DNA of 64,000 bases from Coffea arabica (lineage: Eukaryota > Streptophyta > Magnoliopsida > Gentianales > Rubiaceae): the NCBI RefSeq assembly GCF_036785885.1, contig NC_092310.1, positions 4,960,001-5,024,000 on the forward strand, in the 5' to 3' direction. The notes beneath the pieces were generated by a model. It searched no databases. It saw nothing but the letters and a program-made list of their open reading frames with translations, and was not told the DNA's origin. Below, piece after piece: positions 21,840-33,900 of this stretch. Each line of letters starts with the position of its first letter. Positions within the stretch are counted from its first letter, which is position 1. The translations under genes were made by a program, and so were the position numbers.

Positions 21840-22450
21840 CAGCAGCCATGTTTGTTCCCTTATCCATATCTTGCTTCTTTCTTCCCATTTTCTTCTTGTG
21901 GATGCTGAGCAACACTGCTGCAAAGGTTGAACTCGTCAGAAGCTGCATCTTGATCTTAGCATGGCATGCCAAGAATGGTATGGCCTCAAGAACTTCCATG
22001 AGTACTAATATTACATGCTTCAGCCCCTCCAAGCCACCAACTTTTCACCCATAAAAAATTTGGCAAATGGGAAGAAGAGGTCTTTAATGGATCTCTTGAA
22101 CTGTTGGACATTTATTGTGCTGTCATAGAAATCTATTCACAGATGAAGGAAATATCCAGAAACTTAAGTGATCTTTAAGCAGAAAAAGAGAGATGAAGTT
22201 AACACTTACATAATCTCAAAAACGGACTTGAATAGAACTATGTACAGTTGTTTGAAAGATGTTCCACAGCAGGAAAAAATAGCCTGCATCAGTGGAAAGC
22301 AGAGTTTAAAACAGTCCCTTTGATCAACCTGATAAAAGAAGTTCAAATGGTTAGCCTTATAATATAGACTTGCCTCTGTCTTGGTTGTTTCACTTGTTTG
22401 AAAGCAGGGTCAGTGCAAAGTGGTTGATTTTTCTGTCTCAAAGCACAAGG
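21840..22450 (+). pseudogene. Degenerate DUF241 copy
   Basis: The plus strand aligns at DNA level with the intact gene from its start onward. CAAAGGTTGAACTCGTCAGAAG and GGCATGCCAAGAAT match the corresponding stretches. GTTGGACATTTATTGTGCTG and CTATTCACAGATGAAGG match the region that encodes LLDICGAVRDIYSQ. Several frameshifts and stops interrupt it. The promoter-like region at 21707-21790 and sequence back to about 21210 are also shared with the other copies, so this was a whole-gene duplication that later decayed. Confidence 0.75.
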
Positions 22451-22768
22451 GAGCATCAAGAACAGTCCCCTATGAGAAAATGTGAATTTTGATACTAACC
22501 AAGTACAACAAATTCTTATTCATTTTGCCTCTACTAAAATTTACAGTATTTGATGAATTGGGATACACAATGATCATCTATATGCATTAAACGAAAAGCT
22601 AAAACTAAGATCATGAAAAAAAACTACATGTGTTTAATGAAATTAAAAATGTAACAGATTTAAAGGCAAGGGGTTCTATCTTTCTTGAAACTTAACAAAC
22701 GTAGCTATAAGTAACAAAAAGGTTTTAAGACAAGGTTGACATCTAACAAATAGTTTGAAAATATTGGG

Positions 22769-23218
22769 TTAATTATAAATACTCCCCTATAGTTTCATCT
22801 ATTGCAACACGAGTTCCGAACGTTACAAAATGTCCAATTCACCCTCTTATGATTTCATGTAAAGTAGAAATTTGATGGAAAATTGCCTATGTAACGTCTT
22901 TAGGTAAAATACCAGGAGTGCCTTTGCTTACATGCTAAATCAAACGTAGCTTAATCATTTTATATAAAATTATATAGGGGTTATGTGAATAAATGTAAAA
23001 ATTACAAAGTATAAAGTGAATATTTATGCAAACTATAGGCGAGTTAAAGTAGATATCATGATTTCATCACACGCACTTTTGAAGTGCATCTTATGTAATC
23101 ACCATAATTGATTGTGCATTCCGTCGATTTCTCGCTCCACATAAAATCACAGAGGAGTTATATGGGTATATTAAAACCTTAAAGAAGTAATCCAGCATTA
23201 TGCAAAATTACCCAAAAA
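22769..23218. repeat. Possible degenerate MITE
   Basis: The block begins TTGGGTTAATTATAAATACTCCCCTATAG and ends GCAAAATTACCCAA. It has internal phrases (GGGGTTATGTG, GAGTTAAAGTAG) like those of the 18740-19737 elements. The terminal inverted similarity is short, so this is tentative. Confidence 0.3.
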
Positions 23219-23706
23219 ATTAGCATGCAAGAGACTTGATGTGCCATTTTTTGTTCAAATTTGTGGGGATGGAACGATCTTTGCTCTGTAAAGTTTAGTG
23301 GTGAAACGCTCTGGTCATTCCACACCTGGCTAAGCATCGTGATTTAATCAGTGCAATGGAACACGCGTGCAATAATGGTTGAAAATTTTCATAAGATGTT
23401 AAAGAACCCTCATGTTCCCCAACAGTTGACATAACCCCTGCATTTCTGAGCACTTCACTCGTGCAACATGTGAAGCTTTAATGGAAAATCGCAACAACTA
23501 GCATATTTGGCTTCAAAGATGGAGATTGGACAATCAAATGGTGGTTGTACATTAATAATTTACCATAAATATTTTGAGACCTGCATACTAATTGTATCTT
23601 TTGAGATCCGACAACTGTGAGACAGACCTCGGACAAATGCAAAACTTACTCAGCTATTACAACTAGACAAATTGAGGATGAGATTCCTTTTGTTTTCTTT
23701 ACTAAG

Positions 23707-23715
23707 TATATATAC
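23707..23715 (+). promoter_or_regulatory. TATA box of the intact DUF241 gene
   Basis: TATATATAC lies about 92 bp before the ATG at 23807. Flanking words (CTTTTGTTTTC before, AAGTGGAGAGGAATTTGG after) are conserved upstream of the other copies in the cluster. Confidence 0.6.
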
Positions 23716-23806
23716 AAGTGGAGAGGAATTTGGTTTTCAACATCTCCAAAGGCTTCTAAGACTTGACAATTAACATTCAATTGTTACATTTTGCTCAAGT
23801 ACAAAA

Positions 23807-24628
23807 ATGGCAGCTCCGAAATTCTCTAGCCACATTCGTTCAATTAGTTTGCCTTCTTCTTCTCATCCTCTTCTTGTGAATGCTGAGGAGCACCTGCAAA
23901 GGTTGAAGTCATCAGAAGCTGCATCCTCACCTTCACATTCATTGGCATGCCAAAGATTGGATGCCCTCAAGAACTTGTACGAGTGTCTGGATGATGTGCT
24001 TCAGCTGCCTTTGAGCCAACAAGCTCTCTCAAATGACCAAGAGGTCTTGGATGGATCTCTCATCCTGTTGGACATTTGTGGGGCGGTCAGAGACATCTAT
24101 TCACAGGTGAATGAAAGTGTCCAGGAACTCGAGTCATCTCTACGGAGGAAAAGAAATGGAGATCTGGCAGATGAAGTTAGCTCATATATGATCTCCAAAA
24201 AGCAGTTGAATAAAATGATCAGCAAATGCTATAAACAGTTGAAGAAAGCAGAAAAGAACTGCAACTTGACATTAGTAAACAAAGATTCTGAAAAGGTCCC
24301 TTTGGTTGACCTTATCAAAAAAGTTCGAGAAACAACTCTAACAGTGTTGGAGTCCACTTTATCTTTCCTTTCTCCATCAAAGGCTGGATCTTTGGTCTCA
24401 AAGTTATTACGCAAGAATGCATCATCTAAAGGGCACTCCAATATTGCAGCAATGGAACAAATAGAAATGGAGCTGCATCTGTTAAACAAAAACAAGTCGA
24501 ACGTAGATGTAGTAAAAGGTCTCGAGGCCTTGGAATCTAGCATTCAAGAATTAGCAGAGATGCTTGAAATTGTCTTCAGGCTGTTGCTGAAAACTAGAGT
24601 TTCCCTTCTCAATATTCTTAACCACTAG
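23807..24628 (+). CDS. DUF241 family protein, intact
   Basis: This single-exon gene encodes 273 residues, starting MAAPKFSSHIRSISLPSSSH and ending LLLKTRVSLLNILNH. The N-terminal RSISLPSSSHP block, the LKNLYECLDDVLQLP stretch, SLILLDICGAVRDIYSQ and the long amphipathic helices to the C-terminus are typical of DUF241 (Pfam PF03087), a plant-specific family. Its molecular function is not established. There is no clear signal peptide or membrane segment, so a soluble protein is likely. The ATG is chosen because it aligns with the other copies and lies about 92 bp after a conserved TATA box. It is the only undamaged member of a five-copy local cluster. Expression cannot be judged from the sequence. 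Confidence 0.88.
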   Translation: MAAPKFSSHIRSISLPSSSHPLLVNAEEHLQRLKSSEAASSPSHSLACQRLDALKNLYECLDDVLQLPLSQQALSNDQEVLDGSLILLDICGAVRDIYSQVNESVQELESSLRRKRNGDLADEVSSYMISKKQLNKMISKCYKQLKKAEKNCNLTLVNKDSEKVPLVDLIKKVRETTLTVLESTLSFLSPSKAGSLVSKLLRKNASSKGHSNIAAMEQIEMELHLLNKNKSNVDVVKGLEALESSIQELAEMLEIVFRLLLKTRVSLLNILNH

Positions 24629-25330
24629 TTTAGGCCACAGTCAGCATGGTTTCAACAACTGGATGCTATGCAGTTCAATTTTGTATACATACATCATACA
24701 TGTACAAATTTATACATACATAAAAACATAAGAAATGATTATCTACATTGATCTCTTATCATCCTTCCCTTGCCATTGATCATGGATGATGGTGCTGTCA
24801 TCTATGTTTATTCATGATTAGAGATACTCTCAAGGTCGTTTTAAAAAGATTGATGCAATGATAAATTTAACATTCCTCAAAGAAATGCATTCCTTCAAAA
24901 TTAAATGAAATAGCCATTTTCTGAAATTTAACAAAATGAATTAAAATGCAACAAAATAACCAAATCTGTTATATTTATATTCTTTAAATTTTAATACTCT
25001 ACATTTTACTTCTACGAAAGGATTATGGTAAAACAACCAGTAGTTGGAGTAGTTGGCCACCAAGAAAATTTTAAATCTCTACTTAGGTGTAAATCAACGA
25101 ATCAAATTCCTTAATCTGCATTCTAAAAATAATTCAAGTTTTCCTGGAAATTTCATCAGCGGGTGCATAGGCACCTGTCTGAACCTGTGGTAGTTCAGAT
25201 TCCTCCCGAGTCTTTTTGGATAGAGTAAGAGTAGATCTAAAATAAATTATATGTGTTTGGAAAAAAAAAAAAAAGGATTATGGTACAACATTTAATATTT
25301 TGTTTGAAATGATATTTTCTCATATTAAAA
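24629..25330. other. Intergenic, no gene seen
   Basis: This is AT-rich 3' flank of the DUF241 gene. Around 25160-25210 a GTTCAGATTCCTCCCGAG stretch looks a little like a tRNA B-box and may be a SINE remnant. A poly-A run at 25260 follows. Confidence 0.35.
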
Positions 25331-25959
25331 TTATAAAATGAATGAAAATGATGGGACTAGCAATAATCATGATTATTCGACTTAATGCTTGCAGGCTAAA
25401 AATTAGAAATGCCATAAAGTTGAGGTTCCCCGGCCCATTAATAAGTTGTTCTTCCTACAGCTTTTCTTTACCAAATTATTTTAAAAAATTTCTTAATTCT
25501 CTGGTCATAACTCATATGCGTGCAGCAAGTGTGGATTTGTGAAGAATAATTTGTTGCCAAATGGCAGCTGGTGGTGGCTTCAATAGGCAAATTCAGGTCA
25601 TTATTATCAGTACAAATTACCATTGATCAACAATTAATGGCTCAGCAGCATGATTTAATCAGACTAATTGAAAAATCCCACGAGCGGATCAAGATTCCCT
25701 TTGTTCCCCAGCTATGAACATAACCCGCTAAAAATTCTGATTTCCTGATTAATTAGGTAGCATCATGTGATGCTTTTCATCAGAATTGGCATCCAAACAG
25801 GTACTCAAAATGGTGGTTGAATGAATACTTCATCTGCAAATTGATATCACTACTCGATGAGGACGAGCTTCCTATTGTTTTCACTAAGAGTTATATATGC
25901 AAATGGAGAAGAATTTGGTTTTTCAACCGTTTCAAAGGCTTGTTTGTGCAAGAAAAAGA

Positions 25960-26020
25960 TGGCGACCTTTGTCTCCAGCCATATTGCTCGTTCCATTAGC
26001 TTGCCTTCTTCTTCCAATAT
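25960..26020 (+). pseudogene. DUF241 5' fragment
   Basis: After an upstream region shared with the other copies (25330-25955, including TATATATGC), ATG at 25960 begins MATFVSSHIARSISLPSSSN. The similarity then ends abruptly in AT-rich sequence at about 26020. Only the first 20 codons remain. Confidence 0.7.
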
Positions 26021-26029
26021 GAAAAAAAT

Positions 26030-26830
26030 AAGAGTTGTTGTATTGCTACATAATTATTGCATATTTTGGTTTATCCATAAATAAACTGCTTCTTACTATA
26101 TATTTAAGTATACTCTTATTTAGTTAAAATAATCTAGTGGTAAAAAAGAATTTGTTAATATAGAAAATTGATTTAAAACTTTTTACTTTGAGTGCAACTA
26201 GATTAAATATTGGATAATTAAGTGTCAAAAACAAAATCCAATCAATTTTTTTTTTTTAATAGGGATACCATTCCTTAATATATTAAAAACCGAGAAAAAA
26301 AATACATCAAATTAGAGGGGGCCAAACCTGACCTCTGTTAAAGAAAAAGAAACATGTAATGATGGAAAATAAAACACACATATAAAGGAATTGTAAGAGG
26401 CTGCCTCTTCTTTCTTTGTTTTGTTCCTACAAATTGTCTTTTACTTCCTTAAATAGGAAGAATTTTTATCTGAAGATCCTTCAGAATTTTCTATGCAGTA
26501 TTCATGAGAACGTTATTGATATTTGAAAATTTTACACCAACAACAAAGACTAAACACAAAATTAGACAAAGCATATGTAGAGCCTAAAAGTTACAAGTGC
26601 GGACTGAAAAGTGATTATTGCTATCATCGATTATGACTTTGAAAATATTTTCACTTTAAAATTAGTCTCTACGTATAATTTTTTTAGCAAGGTCAGATTT
26701 AAAAAACCTCAGGAAAAAGATATACATAATAAAATGTTACTATTGGCTCTACTTTCTTTCTTTCTTTTTTTTTTTTTGGTTGGGCAAATGGCAGCCATTA
26801 ATCGTTATTATTATTATGATTATTATTAGA
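26030..26830. other. Intergenic, AT-rich
   Basis: No gene is seen. There are A and T runs (26245, 26760) and a short ATT repeat (26803-26828). Confidence 0.4.
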
Positions 26831-27520
26831 GAGAGGCTAAATCCACAATCCCATGTATTAATCCACATCCTATACAGTTATTAGACACTTATGCCCTTAG
26901 TTTTTATATATTAATTCAAAATTTTTTACAGTGTTTAATTATCTTTCTACATAATGAAGAGAGAGAATAGTAACATCTTTTCTATTAAAAAAATTCACAC
27001 ATGAATATTTATTTAAATCTTATATAGAAATTCCTTTTCTGGTTTCTCTTGTTCCAAAATTTAGGTTCCTCTAAAGTTATTTTAAATTATTTCTCTTCCC
27101 TCTTATAACCTACTACCTTTTTTATATTAAACTTTCTTCCAAAGTTACATGTAATCAAATGATAAATATTACTAGCATAAAGTCAATATGATTGAATATT
27201 TCACCTTGGAACTTGCCTGATTTTAATTTTATGGAATTGAAATGTGTGAACATTTCTATTTACATGCGCGTATTAGTAATTGAAAATTTTGGATTGTTAA
27301 ACTGAACTATAATTTAGTAAATATTCTTAAACCCTTGTAAAATGTTTGAAAATATTTCCTTTTACAGTATAGCCATATCATCTCTTTTTTTTTTTATACA
27401 AATATATGTTTCTTAAAACTACGAGATGCGTCAAATAAACCTAAAATCTAAGGGTATAAGTGTCAAATAAGTGTATAAGGTGTGGATTTAGTATGGAGAA
27501 GTGTGGATTTAGGCCCTCCC
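26831..27520. mobile_element. Non-autonomous TIR element of about 690 bp
   Basis: The left end reads GAGAGGCTAAATCCACAATC. The reversed right end reads GGGAGGGCCTAAATCCACAC. The inverted similarity runs about 70 bp, through ATCCACATCCTATAC / ATCCACACCTTATAC and GACACTTATGCCCTTAG / GACACTTATACCCTTAG. The interior is AT-rich and non-coding. A target duplication could not be set, because both flanks are ATT-rich. Confidence 0.65.
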
Positions 27521-27822
27521 GCATTATTATTTTGGTTGAAACTATGCACGCCCCTACCATTTTTTTTTTTTTTTGGGGCCTAGCCCTCCCTTAGCCATTG
27601 GAGTTTTTATTACCTTAACATATTTGTTGTTTATCCTTTTTGTCGTGTTGATTGTTTTTTCTAAATTCCATTTCAGATGTATATTAAATTAGAATAAATA
27701 TTTTGGACATGAATATTAACCAATGTAAACATAACTTACCAGTTCAATAATAATCTTGTAAAAGTAGAAACAAAGAAAAGAAAAATCATGGTACCCAAAG
27801 ATAACAGAGGCCGATTATATTC

Positions 27823-27851
27823 CACGTGTAAGACCATTAATCACCCACGTG
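27823..27851. promoter_or_regulatory. Two G-boxes upstream of the fibrillin gene
   Basis: CACGTG occurs at 27823-27828 and 27846-27851 (the second as CCACGTGG), about 150-170 bp before the ATG. G-boxes bind bZIP and bHLH factors and are common in light- or ABA-responsive plant promoters. A role here is inferred from position. Confidence 0.5.
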
Positions 27852-27996
27852 GCCCAACAAATCACAAACTAAAAAAAATCCCAAAAGTTCGTTGGCTCCT
27901 CTTCTCCCTCCACTCCCCCATTTCTCAGCTAAACTCTTCATTTCACAAATACAGAGGGAAAAACAGGAAGGCAACCTCTAGTATATTCAAGCAACA

Positions 27997-30900
27997 ATGG
28001 CAGCAGCCATTGATCTTGCAAAGCTAGGCCTGAGATTCCAAAATGAACCCTTTTTTGTGAAGCCAAATCCCGCATCAAAAAGCACCATTTTGACTCGGGC
28101 TGCTCATAATTTGTTGTCGAGTCAGAGTTTTGGTAGGCAAAACCGTGCTCCAAGAAGATTGTGTACAATGTGCTCAATGATTGACCAACAAGAGAAGGAA
28201 CAGGTTGTTGAGGAGGCTTCAGATTCTGGGTTTACTAAAGAAGAGAGTTCTTTGATTGATGCTTTCATTGGTGTCCTGGGCCGGGGTCGCTCTGCTTCTT
28301 CTAAGCAGCTGCAAGTATGCTAACACTATTCACCTTTCCTTCCTGATTATAATCTGCACTGTTGTCTTTTTTTTTTTTCTTTTTTATGTTCTTGGACTGA
28401 AAATTAATGCGTATGATAGCGTATAATAGTATTAAGTAGGAAAAAAATTTGTAGTGTCAAATTTGAAGCACAGTTTGATGGTGGCATGAACTTTTGTTTT
28501 GGGAACAGATGTTTATTAAGTTATGCCTTTACTTTTCTTTTTAATTGATTCTAGGTGGTTAGGTAATGCAGTTGAAATTGAGAGTTTCTCAATTATTTCA
28601 GATTCTATGGATTGCTGAAACGTGTCGCAAGTCTCTTTACTAACTGCTTTACATTGAGTAATCTATGGAATGCAATAGATTAAGAATTTTTTTTTTTCAC
28701 AAATTATCGACTATCAAATGATTGAAAGTGTGTATAGGTTTTCTTCTCTGTAACTTCTAGCTTTTACTGCTATTTGCTATCATTAATGTTATAAGAAAAT
28801 GTGCAGGATGTTGAACGAGCCGTGCAAGTGCTAGAAGGTTTAGTAGGAGTGCCTGAACCAGTGAGCATTATCTTTGAAAACTCTTGCTTGAATTTTTTTT
28901 ATCCCATAAATTTGAAAGCATAAGCTGAAAGAGAAAATTACTGCCTTCTTCATTTTTCTCCTTGAAGAAATCGTGCGATGAAATGGATTAAAAAAGAATT
29001 ATTTAATAATACTTTTATGTTCACATTGTTAAGCTGAATCTCTATGTGTTAAAAAAGCATAAATTTTAATCAATTATAATGTTTAAGAGCAGCTGTATTT
29101 CTTCATATCTCAGACAAGCTCAAGCTTGATAGAAGGCCGCTGGCAGTTGATGTTCACCACAAGACCAGGCACAGCATCTGCAATTCAGGTTAGTTGACAA
29201 GTGTTCAGATTTGAAATAGCTGGCTAATACATTTTAGGTTATCAAAATGTTATCAACCTGAAGCTATCATTTAGGCTATTTAGATGCCATAAAGAATGAG
29301 AGGGTGACGTTATTGCATCTTATGAAGGGGTAATCAGATGTTCTTCAAATTGCACTGCTTGAAGAAATATGTCTTTCTTAAGTCCGACAACTGAGAAAAT
29401 ATATGGTGACTTCTCTAGTTTCAGCTCTTTATCCTTGACAAGATGTAAAATGTCATCTCATGAGTATTAGTAAATTGATCTCTTTACTGGCCTTATTACA
29501 AAGAACTTGGATACCTGATTTGTTAATAGAATGTGATGGATTTGAGAATTCAAAGCATATACATGTGTGTCTTAAAATCTCCATAACTACAGAAGGAGTA
29601 CTCAAATGGAACCATTTGTTTCTAATTCAGCATATCCAGGTCAAGAAAATTCAGAAACAGAGAAGGAAATTTGTTCTATAACTTCCGTGAATTTGTTAAA
29701 AGATATGAATTGTTTTTATCGTTCTCTTAAAGAAAGAAATCTATATTATAGTTTCGGTTTTATCATCATTATGACACTTTGCCGTCTGTATGATAGACCA
29801 TGAATATTCTGCTTCTTCTTTCCAAAATGGTACAAAGGAAGAAGGTGTTAATAATGTTGCTGTTGGCAAAAGAAAATAGAGCAACACTTGATAGAGGCTT
29901 CAGGCAAGAATCAAAAGCATACAGATCTTGAAATGTAATATGAACAGGAATGAGTTGAAATGATCTTGGACCACTAGTACTTTCCAAATAACAGTATTCA
30001 AGGAGGAATTTAAGAAAATTATTAAGATTTTTGTACCATGATATGTGCAAAAGAGTTAACTCATGTGATACAAAGTTTCATTTGATATTACTCCTATATA
30101 TTACTTATCTGGATTTCAGCCTCTAACATGCTTAAATTTTTTCCAGAGAACATTCGTTGGAGTTGATTCATTCACTGTATTTCAAGAGGTATACCTTCGT
30201 ACAAATGACCCACGTGTGTCCAACATTGTCAAGTTTTCTGATGCTGTGGGTGAGCTAAAAGTAGAGGTATGACTTCAATTTCTCTAATTTTCTGTAGCAA
30301 GCATTTGTATTGAAGGCAGATTAGAGAAATATCAAATTTCATTTCACTTTGTGGACTCAAAATCATCAATGGTGCTTGCAAGATCATATCTTTTATGCTA
30401 ATAAAGCTGTGGCCATTTTTCCACAAAAACTAGACCTTATGTCATACGCAACCGTTAAAGAGGGAAAGTTCTTTCACATCTTGGGCTGTAGCTTGTATGA
30501 CTTTTTCAATTGATTAGACGGCTGATCCATAAAAGTATATTGAAGGGTAGGTTCTGCACTTTGTTTTTAAAAATTTGCCATGTGAAATGGAGAATTACTA
30601 CTCTCAGTTACAGAAATAATTCCACTAAACCATGTTAAAGAGTCCTTTTCTAAGGGATTTAAACCATGATAGTGATGTCAAAGAACCACCTTTTGCTTCA
30701 ATGCTAAAGTGACAAATATGAGGATGGCGTGGGATAGAAACTAAAAATGCACCAAGAGTCATGCATATTGCAATATTCTTTTTTCCTTCCATGCATTTGA
30801 CTAGCACACAAAATGCAGAACATTCTTTCAAGCTAAATATGAGAACATCTAAACCGTCTGGGGAAGTAGATTAGAAACATACTTGAAGCTTTCTGTACTA

Positions 30901-33900
30901 TAATCCTTAACAACAAAAAATATACATTCCCAATCAACAATGCTAGCCTTTGAAGGTTTCTCCAGATGCTGTTCCATATTTTTCTCTGCATTAGAGGATT
31001 TATTTTACAACTCGTTGGATTGTTTCACACATTCTCTGCTACCTTTACTACCCTAAGGATTAATGAGGAAAATATGGGACCTTGATTAAGTACCTTAGAT
31101 TTGTTAGGGGCTACATCCTTAACATCGCATCTCTGTGGGTTAGTGAGTATCTTGGTTTTGCTTGTGGAACATCAGTAGTTAAACCCATACTTTAAGATGA
31201 AATGCATCACCTCCTTATGAGCATGATCTTCATAGATGCTTGCCTTTGTTTCTGCTTCAGTTGATTCTGAACTTATTTTGTCAACAAGAAGTTCATGTCT
31301 GAAGAAAAATATGTTATGATAGTATTGGGGCTGAATTATCTCAACTTCAATGATATCAATATTCAGTATTGCCAATTCTTTACATTTTGAATTCGTTTTT
31401 AGCCAAAAAAAATTTCCTATTATGTGAAATTTCCTCTGGCTAGCGGTGATTATGAAGATAACTTCAAGAATTCTTAGTAGCAGAGAAAGTTACAAAAAGA
31501 AAGTTTGCAAACTTGGAATGTTGAAAACAACCTCAGGGATGCTTTTTTGTGGCCCACCTTTTTGCACATTATGAACATTTCTAGGAACATTTTGGCAAAT
31601 CTATCAGGAGATAAATTAAGACACAGGTGGTGATTAATAGATCAGTGTGGCAATAACAATTTGAGTTTGATGGGTCAACAGTGCCAGTTTTCGTCAGTCA
31701 AAAAGATCAGGCTTTGAAGATAAAAGAGAATGCTTCTTATTCTTGGTCAAAAATTGTTAAGATGGATAGTTCTTTATTTTGTGCTTAATTTTAGTTTAGG
31801 GTCTAAGTTTAGCTAGACTAGCCTGACCCACACTCATCAGTATCACTGTGGTGCTTTACCTAGTAACAAATAGTCTACCCACACTTGGACCTAAATTTGA
31901 AGATCTTAATTCTTTCACAAACCCAACAGCCACACATGTAAAAGAACTTCTGGATATGTAACTTTTTTACGTAATCCATTAGCAGTAAAAGGAAAATGAA
32001 ATAAAATCCCATAGAATGAACAATTTTCAAGCTTAGGGATGCTAAATAAAGACCAAGTAGGTCTTAGATTACATGTCTGCTTTGCTTTTTCAGGCAACAG
32101 CAACACTTAAAGATGGAAAGCGAATCCTTTTCCAATTTGACAGAGCTGCATTTTCTTTCAAATTTCTGCCCTTCAAGGTTCCATATCCAGTTCCATTTAG
32201 ACTTCTTGGAGATGAGGCAAAGGGCTGGTTAGATACTACATACTTGTCTCAATCTGGAAACATTCGTATCTCAAGGGGAAATAAGGTAACCATGTTCACA
32301 GCTTTTCATGACTGTTTTGTCGGGACATATCAGTTATACCAGTTCCAAATCTTATTTTAATCAAACAGAAAAGTTTGCCAAAATCTCCTCTTGTCATTTG
32401 TCTCCTAAGGACTAAGGACAACCAGCTTCAATGCTGTAGTGCAGGGAACCACATTTGTGCTGCAAAAGGAAACTGATTCAAGGCAAAAGTTGCTGTCTGT
32501 CATATCCACAGGATTAAATGTTAAAGAGGTACTCATTCTCATTTTCTTTTCCTCTCCTTTGGTTCTCAAGCATACTTTCATAATATAATTATTCACAAAA
32601 ATGTTTCATAGCATTGCAGCTTATTTTTCCTAAAGTTTCCAACGTTGTAACACTTACAGGCAATTGAAGAGTTCATCACCTTAAATCAAAAAGTAGCAGA
32701 GACCGAACTCGAACTCCTTGAAGGGGAATGGAAAATGATATGGAGTTCTCAGGTAGTTTCTGGACAAGCAACAAACTCATTATTATTATTTATTATTGTT
32801 GTTGTTGTTATTATTATTGGAGAAAACTAGAAAATAAGAATCACCTATCTTGCCAGCTACTTAGTCACAGAAATAGGACCATGGATGCCATGATTCCAGG
32901 TTGCCATCTAGTGGATTGGCTGATGTGATATCATTTTTCCTCCTGGATGTCATAGTCACTGATAGGATATGCACACAAGGGTATGGTATTGATAACAGAT
33001 TAGCAAATGTGATTGATGTTGGCATAATGTGTTTGTATTTGCCAAATTGCATCCTTTTAATTTGATAGATGAACTTTACATACCCCTTCTCACCACAATT
33101 TGCAAAGTTTCTTCATGAAAGAGGTTCCCCACTCCCAAAAATACAAGTGAATTGAATAGTGCAGAATGAAACCAAACAAAAATTAAACTCATATAGGAAA
33201 GGGCCACTAAAGTGCTGTTTGTGCATTAAGCTGCTACATATTCATTTGACAGAAACTGATTAAAATATTCTTACCAAGGTAAAAGATGAAATCTAATAGG
33301 TCCACCCCGCAAAGTAACTGATTAACATTAAGGGCATGCATCTGTTTATGTAAGATCTGGAGCCTTTGGCAAAAAGGAAGATTGAACTATGATGAGTTTG
33401 ATTATTCAACTGTTCAGAAACTTTACATGGATAGTAGTTTTTTTTTTTAATATCTGTACCATAACTAGGAGATTCTTTTTTATTGTTCTTTGCACTTCTT
33501 GTTTTAACTCTTCTTTTTGGGATGCTTGTAGCATTTGGACAAGATCTTGTATTCTTCTTAGAATGTAGAGTAATGCATTTGTGATGCTTTGGTTTTTGGT
33601 GAGTTGTTGCCATTTCATAATTGGAGCTATACATGTGGACTACTTATTCTTGACATTATCAACTTAAAAATATTCTCTGCATCTTAGCAGATAAAATCTG
33701 GGTTTCTGTTCTATTGGAAAATGTGTTGACCTCCTTATGGTTCTTTCCCTGCATGGTTATTGTTTTTCATTCAAAACTGGCTGACTTGATATTCTCCTGC
33801 TCAGATTGAACTCTCTAGCGCAATTTTTTTTTATGTATGTATTGTCACCTTGTAGTCAAAGCCATTTCTGGTTGGTGTATTGGTAGAACCTACTTTATCT

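Noticed and set aside
25160..25215. A tRNA- or SINE-like B-box (GTTCAGATTCC)
   Set aside because: No A-box at the right distance and no cloverleaf. At best it is an old SINE remnant.
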